Assembly: GCA_946415265.1 (NCBI GenBank)
Contig: CAMKRV010000009.1
Location: forward strand, 1 to 33,979
Source: an uncultured Candidatus Saccharibacteria bacterium
GTDB taxonomy: Bacteria; Patescibacteriota; Saccharimonadia; Saccharimonadales; Saccharimonadaceae
Direction of reading: 5' to 3'
DNA: 33,979 nt
Part shown: piece after piece, positions 27,252-33,979 of the stretch
How the letters are laid out: the number at the start of each line of letters is the position of its first letter
Position numbering within the stretch: the first letter of the stretch is position 1
Made by a program: the position numbers and the translations under genes
The notes under the pieces: model-generated
Database searches by the model: none
Told to the model about the DNA's origin: nothing
The model's input: only the letters and a program-made list of their open reading frames with translations

Positions 27252-27725
27252 ATGTTTAGTATTATTGCAGCTATCGGCAAAAACAAGGAACTAGGTAAAA
27301 ATGGCGATCTAGTTTTTCATATCAAAGAAGATATGAAATATTTTCGCGACACCACCAAGGGCCATAAAATCATCATGGGCCACAAAACTTGGGATAGTCT
27401 GCCCGGCAAACTTCCTAATCGCGAAAACATCGTCATTTCCAGAAACCCAGTAGAAGGCGCCGACCTTACCGTCACAAATCTTAGTGAATATATAGAGCAA
27501 AATAAAGATACTGCCGAAGAAATTTTTGTAATTGGTGGCGGTATGGTATATTTTGAATTTATGAATTATGCCAAAAATCTCTATCTCACCGAGATTGACG
27601 CCACTATTTCCGATGCTGACACCTTTTTTCCCGAATTTGATAAAACTAAGTACCACAAAACTATAATTAAGAAAGGATCAGAAGATGATCTAACCTACAC
27701 TTTCGTGAAGTACGTTAAAATCTGA
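27252..27725 (+). CDS. folA: Dihydrofolate reductase
   Basis: SIIAAIGKNKELGKNGDLVFHIKEDMKYFRDTTKGHKIIMGHKTWDSLP; VIGGGMVYFEFM. Confidence 0.95.
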   Translation: MFSIIAAIGKNKELGKNGDLVFHIKEDMKYFRDTTKGHKIIMGHKTWDSLPGKLPNRENIVISRNPVEGADLTVTNLSEYIEQNKDTAEEIFVIGGGMVYFEFMNYAKNLYLTEIDATISDADTFFPEFDKTKYHKTIIKKGSEDDLTYTFVKYVKI

Positions 27726-27892
27726 ATAATATATTTGACGTGCATTGAGCCAACCCGAGAAATTTTTCCTTAATTTTAGAAAAATCGACGAGCGAGGCCC
27801 CCCATCCGGCGCGAGACGAGCGATTTTTCGTTAAAAATTTAGGAAAAATTTTCCCGGAGTGCAGCGAAGTCGCACAAGAATATATTATTTAG
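27722..27892. repeat. About 170-nt imperfect inverted repeat between folA and glyA
   Basis: ctgaataatatatttgacgtgc vs rc of gcacaagaatatattatttag; cccgagaaatttttccttaattttagaaaaatcg vs rc of cgatttttcgttaaaaatttaggaaaaattttcccgg. Confidence 0.7.
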
Positions 27893-27922
27893 ATTCAAGA
27901 GATAGTTAATAAAGGAGAAATT

Positions 27923-29308
27923 ATGCAAGATCCAGTATTTGATTTAATAGATAAAGAGAAAAAACGCCAAAGCGAAGGTCTAGAATTAATTCCTAGCGAA
28001 AACTACGTTTCCGCTGAGGTTTTACAGGCGATGGGTTCTATTCTTACCAATAAATATTCTGAAGGCTACCCCCATTTTGATGGCACCGGCGTAAGTCGCC
28101 CAGACGACAAATCCTTCAAAGAGTGGGACGAAAAAGATATCGCCACCAAAATTTTGCCAAATTACCGCTATTACGGTGGCCAGACCAACATAGATCGCAT
28201 TGAACGCCTTGCCATAGATCGCGCTTGCCGCCTTTTTCATGCCGACCACGCCAATGTTCAGCCTCACTCTGGCGCCAACGCCAACGAAGCAGTTTATTTT
28301 GCCTGGTGTAATCCCGGCGATAAAATCCTAGCCATGAGTTTGCCCGCTGGCGGCCACCTTACTCACGGCGCACCCGTTACGCGTTCTGCTAAAATTTATA
28401 ATTTCATCGGCTACGGTGTCACCGCAGACGGCGATATAGATTACGACGAGCTAGAGCAAAAAGCCCTCGCCGAACAGCCTAAAATTATCTTGGTAGGATA
28501 TTCCGCTTTTATGAAAATCCCAGATTTTGCCAGAGTTGCTAAAATCGCTGCCCAGATTCCAGATTGTTTACTAATGGCTGATATGGCTCACGTGGCTGGG
28601 CTTATTGCTGGCGGCGTACATCCAAATCCATTAGATTACGGCTTTAATGTTATGACCACTACCACCCACAAAACCCTTCGTGGGCCGCGTGGCGGTTTGA
28701 TTCTCTCCAAAGGCAATGTAGCTTCGCCCCTAAGAAAACCAGAAAAAACTCTAGAAAATATTCCTATTTTAATAGACCGCGCCGTATTCCCTGGCACCCA
28801 AGGTGGCCCACTAGAACATATCATCGCCGCCAAAGCCGTAGCCTTCGGCGAAGCTTTAAAACCAGAATTCAAAACTTATGCCAAAAATATTGTCGAAAAT
28901 GCCAAAATCTTAGCTAAAGAGTTAAAAAAGCTCGGTTTCACCCTGCAAGGCGATGGCACCGAAAACCACTTAATTCTCGCCAACGTCAAAGATAGCTTTG
29001 GTTTTGATGGCAAAATCTATGAAAAAGCCCTAGACATGGTAGGCCTCACCCTCAATGCCAATGCTATCCCTACAGATAAAGGTGGCGCCTTCCGCCCCTC
29101 TGGCGTACGTCTCGGCACACCAGCCATTACTACGCGTGGCCTCAGCAAAGAAGAAATGATCACTCTAGCACATTGGATGAAAAAGGTCGCCGATATCTGC
29201 GCCGAAGCCGGCACCGAAGAAAAACTCGCCAACTTTGCCGCCGAGTTAGAAACCATTAAGAGCGAAGTGCGCACTCTCGCCCTCAAATTCCCCGTTCCTG
29301 GAATATAA
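27923..29308 (+). CDS. glyA: Serine hydroxymethyltransferase
   Basis: LELIPSENYVS, NVQPHSGANANEAVY, TTTTHKTLRGPRGG. Confidence 0.97.
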   Translation: MQDPVFDLIDKEKKRQSEGLELIPSENYVSAEVLQAMGSILTNKYSEGYPHFDGTGVSRPDDKSFKEWDEKDIATKILPNYRYYGGQTNIDRIERLAIDRACRLFHADHANVQPHSGANANEAVYFAWCNPGDKILAMSLPAGGHLTHGAPVTRSAKIYNFIGYGVTADGDIDYDELEQKALAEQPKIILVGYSAFMKIPDFARVAKIAAQIPDCLLMADMAHVAGLIAGGVHPNPLDYGFNVMTTTTHKTLRGPRGGLILSKGNVASPLRKPEKTLENIPILIDRAVFPGTQGGPLEHIIAAKAVAFGEALKPEFKTYAKNIVENAKILAKELKKLGFTLQGDGTENHLILANVKDSFGFDGKIYEKALDMVGLTLNANAIPTDKGGAFRPSGVRLGTPAITTRGLSKEEMITLAHWMKKVADICAEAGTEEKLANFAAELETIKSEVRTLALKFPVPGI

Positions 29309-29341
29309 AAGTTTCCAAAATACAGGAAAATCCAAAATACA

Positions 29342-29370
29342 AAATATAGCCTCAAAACGGGGCTATATTT
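29342..29370. terminator. Terminator-like hairpin after glyA
   Basis: AAATATAGCC tcaaaacg GGGCTATATTT. Confidence 0.6.
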
Positions 29371-29372
29371 CC

Positions 29373-29401
29373 ATTATATCACACTTATTTTAAAAAGTCA
29401 A
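29373..29401 (-). promoter_or_regulatory. Near-consensus promoter TTGACT-17-TATAAT facing the glyA terminator
   Basis: Minus strand TTGACTTTTTAAAATAAGTGTGATATAAT. Confidence 0.5.
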
Positions 29402-29509
29402 GTTTCAGATAAAATGGTGGGGCTTAATTAACCAGGTTTTAACGGTATACAAAAAAGAGCCACGAAAAAAGCTAGATAGGAAGTGCCATAAAAATGTTAT
29501 AATGAGGGT

Positions 29510-30094
29510 ATGAAGAATGAAATTGAAGCCCAGTTTTTAGATATTGATAAGGATGACATACGTTCAAAGCTAAAAGAAATTGGTGCAAACCTAGAGAAAC
29601 CCGAAGTTTTAATGCGACGTGTCGTTTTCTATACTGGCGAACATTCTTTTGCTCGTGTTCGAGATGAAGGTGATAAAATCGTTATGACCTATAAGAATGT
29701 CAGTGATGATCATTCTATTCTTGGCACGAAAGAAGTTAATATCGAAGTAAACGATTATGATGATGCAATTCTTTTTTTGAGGGGCTGTGGGCTTAAAACT
29801 AAAGCTCACCAAGAAACTAAGCGAGAAATTTGGAAGTTCGGCGAAGTAGAAATTTGCATCGATACCTGGCCATGGTTACCGACTTTCATAGAGATAGAAG
29901 GGCCAAGCGAAGAATTGGTCTGGGAAACAGCAGACAAACTTGGATTTGAGAAAAATCAAGCAAAATTTGGCTCGGTAGATACTACTTATCAACACTATTA
30001 CGGAGTAGAACCTGATATAGTGAATTTACACACGCCAGAGATTATGTTTGGCATGAAACCACCGAAGTGGGCAAAGCGAAATATTAATGAATAG
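29510..30094 (+). CDS. CYTH-domain protein (CyaB/ThTPase-like)
   Basis: MKNEIEAQFLDID, FARVRDEGDKIVMTYK, EIWKFGEVEICIDTWPWLPTFIEIEGPSE. Confidence 0.85.
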   Translation: MKNEIEAQFLDIDKDDIRSKLKEIGANLEKPEVLMRRVVFYTGEHSFARVRDEGDKIVMTYKNVSDDHSILGTKEVNIEVNDYDDAILFLRGCGLKTKAHQETKREIWKFGEVEICIDTWPWLPTFIEIEGPSEELVWETADKLGFEKNQAKFGSVDTTYQHYYGVEPDIVNLHTPEIMFGMKPPKWAKRNINE

Positions 30095-30277
30095 AAACCC
30101 TATTAGTTCAATTCGCTAAGTTGTAGGGAATTTAACAGACAAAATTATAGAGTTAGATTATAGTTTTTGTCATGTTTTTGTCGCAAAAATGGCACAAAAA
30201 TAGCCCTCTATTTTCGCGAGGGATTTAACAGACATTTATAGCTTACGAAATAGTTGAAAAATATTTTATAACCTGAA

Positions 30278-30353
30278 TGGTGGAGTATGCGGGACTTAAA
30301 CCCGCGACCTCCGCAATGCGAATGCGGCGCTCTATCAGCTGAGCTAATACCCC
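30278..30353 (-). tRNA. tRNA-Ala(CGC)
   Basis: Acceptor GGGGTAT/ATACTCC with G3-U70, anticodon arm CCGCA-TTCGCAT-TGCGG, CCA encoded. Confidence 0.94.
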
Positions 30354-30386
30354 ATATTGTTAATATGACTACCCATATTATACCAT

Positions 30387-30415
30387 AAAAATAAGCCCTT
30401 GTGGGGCTTATTTTT
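30387..30415 (-). terminator. Terminator downstream of rpsI
   Basis: AAAATAAGCCC ttgt GGGGCTTATTTTT. Confidence 0.75.
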
Positions 30416-30428
30416 ACAGTCGCGCGTT

Positions 30429-30830
30429 TTAACGCTTCGAGAACTGTTCGCGTCGACGAGCCGAGCGAAGACCGTACTTTTTGCGTTCTTTTTCGCGTGG
30501 ATCGCGCTTCATCATGCCAGCCTTCTTGAGCACTGGACGTAGATCTGGCGCTTCTGTTACCAAAGCTTTAGAAATAGCTAGCTTAATAGCATCTACTTGC
30601 CCTGCCAAACCACCACCCTTCACCAAGATAGTAATATCGTACTCTTTTTGCTTTTCAGCAAGAGCCAATGGATCAGTGATTTCTGCAAGATAAGTCTTAT
30701 TGCCAGAAAGATATTCCAAAGCTGGTTTATTATTGATTGTGATTTCACCTTTACCCTTGTAAAGCCGTGCAGTAGCTGTAGCGGCCTTGCGGCGACCCAA
30801 GCCATAGGTGTATTTCTTCGTAGCAACCAT
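30429..30830 (-). CDS. rpsI: 30S ribosomal protein S9
   Basis: YGLGRRKAATATARL ... KYGLRSARRREQFSKR. Confidence 0.97.
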   Translation of the reverse strand: MVATKKYTYGLGRRKAATATARLYKGKGEITINNKPALEYLSGNKTYLAEITDPLALAEKQKEYDITILVKGGGLAGQVDAIKLAISKALVTEAPDLRPVLKKAGMMKRDPREKERKKYGLRSARRREQFSKR

Positions 30831-31255
30831 TACTTAATCTCCTTTGGATTTTGCGCTGTATGAGCGTGCTCTGCGCCATCAAAGATACGTAGACGCTTCA
30901 AACGCTCTGCAGCTAATTTATTCTTCGGGAGCATACCCTTTACCGCAGCCGTAATAGCCACAGCAGGATTTTTCTCGATTACTTCCTCAAGTTTGAGCTC
31001 AGTTAGTCCACCGGGGAATCCACTATGACGATAATACTTTTTCTGTACCATCTTGTCGCCAGTCACTACTAAATTCTTAGCGTTAACCACTACAACATAG
31101 TCACCATTATCGATATGTGGAGTATAGGTAACTTTGCTTTTACCCATCAATTTATCAGCAATTACTACTGCTAATTTACCTAAAGGCATAACAGAAGCGT
31201 CAATTACCCACCACTCGCGCTTAATTTCAGAACCTTTTTGAGAGTAAGTTTTCAT
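30830..31255 (-). CDS. rplM: 50S ribosomal protein L13
   Basis: WWVIDASVMPLGKLAVVIADKLMGKSK; GMLPKNKL. Confidence 0.96.
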   Translation of the reverse strand: MKTYSQKGSEIKREWWVIDASVMPLGKLAVVIADKLMGKSKVTYTPHIDNGDYVVVVNAKNLVVTGDKMVQKKYYRHSGFPGGLTELKLEEVIEKNPAVAITAAVKGMLPKNKLAAERLKRLRIFDGAEHAHTAQNPKEIK

Positions 31256-31665
31256 TACTTAGCCTCCTTTTTAGCCTTAGCTGGCTTTTCTTCTGGTTCT
31301 TCAAATGAGATTTCATCAACAAAACTAATTGTACCCATCTCAGAATTGTCACCCCGACGATAGCCGGCATGTTCAATCCGAAGATAACCAGAATCACGCT
31401 TAATCTGCGGTGCGATTACGTCTACCAATAAAGTAGCTGCTTCGAGATCATTTAGGCGCGCAATAATCAAACGACGATTAGCTAAGCCGCCTTTTTTAGC
31501 CATCGTAATCAACTTTTCAGTTGAACGACGGATCTCTTTGGCACGCGCAAGCGTAGTTGTTATAGATTGATATTTAATCAGAGAACACATCAGCCCACGC
31601 GTGAGTGCTAGCCTCTGATCGGTTTCGCGGCCGAACTTACGGCCTTTATATCCGTGGCGATGCAT
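31255..31665 (-). CDS. rplQ: 50S ribosomal protein L17
   Basis: MHRHGYKGRKFGRETDQRLALTRGLMCSLI. Confidence 0.97.
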   Translation of the reverse strand: MHRHGYKGRKFGRETDQRLALTRGLMCSLIKYQSITTTLARAKEIRRSTEKLITMAKKGGLANRRLIIARLNDLEAATLLVDVIAPQIKRDSGYLRIEHAGYRRGDNSEMGTISFVDEISFEEPEEKPAKAKKEAK

Positions 31666-31666
31666 A

Positions 31667-32617
31667 TTAAATATTTAACTCCGTTAATTTTTCCTTAACT
31701 TCGTCTAATGCCTTTTGTCCAAAACCTTTCAAATCTTTCAGATCAGTTTCCGACAAAGTTACTAAATCACGAATTGTCTTAATATCGTTATTTAGCAAAG
31801 CATTAGCCGTACGCGCAGACAAATCTAATTCTTCAATTGGGAGCATAAGCCCAGAATCATCATCATCTTTGCTAGACCCAGGCGCAGGAGTAGATTCTAC
31901 TTTGGTACTCCCGGCAAGAGCCGTATATTGATTTACTAAGATAGCCGCAGCTTCTTCAAAAGCTTCACGTGGCGAAAGTGTGCCATCCGTATCTACAGTC
32001 AAAGTAAGTTGCTGCAAATTAGTATCCTGACCCACACGTGTGTTCTCTACCTTGTAGCGAACGCGTAAAACTGGGGTAAATACCGCGTCTACTGCAATCA
32101 TATCACTGTGCACGCGATCTTCACTAGCTTGTTCAATGGTAAGATAACCACGGCCAGTCTCTACGATAAAGCGCATCTTGAGAACCATTTTTGGATCATC
32201 AATATGACAAATCGTTTGATTAGGGTTAGCGATTTCCACTTCGGAAGGAAGCTTGATATCGCCAGCAATCACCCGCTTGTCGCCATCTTTTTCAGATTGC
32301 TTATCACCCTTCATCTCTAGAGTTAATTCTACAGGCGCGTCAGTGTGACACTTAAAGCGGATATTCTTGAGGTTAAGCATGATATCTACAACATCTTCGC
32401 GTACCCCAGGCACCGTAGTGTATTCGTGACTTGCGCCCTCAATAGAGAAAGCTGTAATAGCGGCGCCTTTTACAGAAGAAAGTAATACTCGGCGCAAGGA
32501 GTTACCTAGAGTATTGCCATACCCATAGTAAAGTGGCTTGATTACAAATTCTGCACTGTTTTCGCCAAGATCCTTGACCTCTGCAAGTGCTGCTTCGTGA
32601 ATATTTTTGGTAGTCAT
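31667..32617 (-). CDS. rpoA: RNA polymerase alpha subunit
   Basis: PLYYGYGNTLGNSLRRVLLSSVKGAAIT; alpha-CTD LSARTANALLNNDIKTIRDLV. Confidence 0.97.
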   Translation of the reverse strand: MTTKNIHEAALAEVKDLGENSAEFVIKPLYYGYGNTLGNSLRRVLLSSVKGAAITAFSIEGASHEYTTVPGVREDVVDIMLNLKNIRFKCHTDAPVELTLEMKGDKQSEKDGDKRVIAGDIKLPSEVEIANPNQTICHIDDPKMVLKMRFIVETGRGYLTIEQASEDRVHSDMIAVDAVFTPVLRVRYKVENTRVGQDTNLQQLTLTVDTDGTLSPREAFEEAAAILVNQYTALAGSTKVESTPAPGSSKDDDDSGLMLPIEELDLSARTANALLNNDIKTIRDLVTLSETDLKDLKGFGQKALDEVKEKLTELNI

Positions 32618-32628
32618 TTAATTCCTCC

Positions 32629-33246
32629 TTAACGTGAGTAATACTCAACGATTAACTGTTCGTTAATGCCAGCCTCAGCTTCTTCGCGCTTTGGCAAGCC
32701 GGTAACTTCAATTTTCATTTTCTTCGCGTCGACCTTCATCCAGGAGAGCGGAGTTACATTAGCCGCCCCAATGATATTCGGAAGATTTTTGAAATATTCA
32801 GACTTCGTAGATTTTGGACGAACTTCCAAGACATCACCCGGGTTCAAACGAATTGATGGAATATCAATCCGCCGACCGTTCAATAGAAAATGTCCATGCG
32901 AGACTAGTTGCCTTGCCTGACGACGGGTCAAAGCGAACCCAGAGCGGAACACTACGTTATCTGCACGACGTTCCAAGAACTCCAAGAGCTTCTCACCGGT
33001 CAAGCCTTCGGCCTTTTGAGCCTCTTTCATTAATTTAGCAAATTGCTTTTCTAGTAAACCGTACATCCGGCGTACTTTTTGCTTTTCGCGGAGCTGTGTC
33101 AGATACAAGCTACCGCCACGCACGCGCATATCACCGTGCTCGCCTGGAATACCAGACTTTTTAGCCATCACTTTGTGCGCTTTTGGTGCAAGTGCATACC
33201 CTTCACGACGGCTCTGCTTTACGATTGGAGAATGATCCCTAGCCAT
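32629..33246 (-). CDS. rpsD: 30S ribosomal protein S4
   Basis: KSGIPGEHGDMRVRGGSLYLTQLREKQKVRRMYGLLEKQF; S4 domain. Confidence 0.97.
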   Translation of the reverse strand: MARDHSPIVKQSRREGYALAPKAHKVMAKKSGIPGEHGDMRVRGGSLYLTQLREKQKVRRMYGLLEKQFAKLMKEAQKAEGLTGEKLLEFLERRADNVVFRSGFALTRRQARQLVSHGHFLLNGRRIDIPSIRLNPGDVLEVRPKSTKSEYFKNLPNIIGAANVTPLSWMKVDAKKMKIEVTGLPKREEAEAGINEQLIVEYYSR

Positions 33247-33683
33247 TATGGTTTCCTTTCTCCCTTAGGTCGCACACCACCGTGAGCGATCGGGGTTACA
33301 TCTGTAATACTGTCAATCTTAATGCCAACCGTAGAGATAGCTCTTACCGCTGCATCGCGACCCAAACCAATTCCAGATACATACACATCTACAGAATTGA
33401 GTGCATGATTCTTTTTGGCGAGTTCCAAAGCTTTTTCTGCTGCAACACCAGCCGCAAAAGCCGTACCCTTCTTAGAACCACGAAAACCGTTCGCGCCAGC
33501 CGATGAAGCAGTTAATACTCCACCAGTTTTGTCGGTGACACTAATGATTGTATTGTTGAAAGTCGCTTGGATATGTACCGCGCCACTGTTAACAATTCTT
33601 TTACCTTTTTTCGCTTTAGCCTTTGGAGCTGCGGTAGCTTCAGTAGCTTCTGCGACAGTCGTTTTAATTTCTTCTTCTGCCAT
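33246..33683 (-). CDS. rpsK: 30S ribosomal protein S11
   Basis: AVHIQATFNNTIISVTDKTGGVLTASSAGANGFRGSKKGTAFAA. Confidence 0.97.
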   Translation of the reverse strand: MAEEEIKTTVAEATEATAAPKAKAKKGKRIVNSGAVHIQATFNNTIISVTDKTGGVLTASSAGANGFRGSKKGTAFAAGVAAEKALELAKKNHALNSVDVYVSGIGLGRDAAVRAISTVGIKIDSITDVTPIAHGGVRPKGERKP

Positions 33684-33692
33684 ATTTTACTC

Positions 33693-33979
33693 CTAGGTCT
33701 TACTTGCTGCTTTAGGTTGTGCCCCACCGACCGCGATCGCCTTACCCTTACGAGTACGTGCATTCGTACGAGTACGCTGGCCGTTGACTGGTAACTTCGC
33801 CTTGTGACGCATTCCCTTGTAGGAATTGATATCCTTTAAACGTTTGATATTGTTACTCACTAGGCGTCTGAGATCACCCTCAACGTGGTATTTCTTCGAA
33901 ATAATATCGTTGATTTTTTGTTCGTCAGCCTCGGTGAGATCTTTCACCCGAGTGGTAGGCTCGATTTTAGCCTCCGCAA
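33693..33979 (-). CDS. rpsM: 30S ribosomal protein S13 (5' end beyond window)
   Basis: [12 protein letters not shown]...[44 protein letters not shown]; frame open to the window edge. Confidence 0.95.
   Translation of the reverse strand, partial: AEAKIEPTTRVKDLTEADEQKINDIISKKYHVEGDLRRLVSNNIKRLKDINSYKGMRHKAKLPVNGQRTRTNARTRKGKAIAVGGAQPKAASKT

Noticed and set aside
32108-33794. Plus-strand ORFs opposite rpoA, rpsD and rpsK
   Set aside because: Antisense to highly conserved ribosomal/RNAP genes; shadow ORFs.
1-33979. CRISPR array
   Set aside because: No regularly spaced direct repeats of suitable length seen on reading.
1-33979. Recoded UGA (as in Gracilibacteria/Absconditabacteria)
   Set aside because: UGA closes several genes at sensible ends (11653, 16265, 27725) and no core gene needs in-frame UGA read-through.

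Overview
The window looks like a Saccharibacteria/CPR-type chromosome segment. The taxon is inferred from gene content and style and was not tested.

Layout:
- About 0.2-13.5 kb (+): head-to-tail morphogenesis module of a siphovirus-like prophage. It runs from scaffold and capsid through connector and tail genes (including a G/T chaperone pair with a T_TTT_TTA -1 slippery site) to tape measure, tail tip and DUF859-like fibre. An ADP-ribosylglycohydrolase, a hypothetical gene and a ~240-nt hairpin-rich region follow.
- About 13.9-14.8 kb: tRNA-Thr(GGT) and tRNA-Tyr(GTA). Each has a truncated tRNA copy beside it, broken at the anticodon loop and T-loop respectively, which suggests integration scars.
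- About 14.8-19.2 kb: TPR protein, holB-like, RluA-type pseudouridine synthase, stand-alone RelA/SpoT-type HD hydrolase, trpS, tRNA-Ala(GGC).
- About 19.2-26.2 kb: membrane protein, a large nested palindrome upstream of a FISUMP-type surface protein, choloylglycine-hydrolase-like Ntn hydrolase, CotH-like protein, sortase-like protein and a second HD-type protein.
- About 26.3-30.1 kb: thyA, folA, glyA, CYTH protein.
- About 30.3-34.0 kb: tRNA-Ala(CGC) and rpsI-rplM-rplQ-rpoA-rpsD-rpsK-rpsM (rpsM runs off the right edge).

Most unusual signal: the two HD-domain genes share a near-identical 5' leader. In each, an 8-nt block near the predicted transcription start is perfectly complementary to an 8-nt block just after the stop codon. 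The two pairings differ by compensatory changes.
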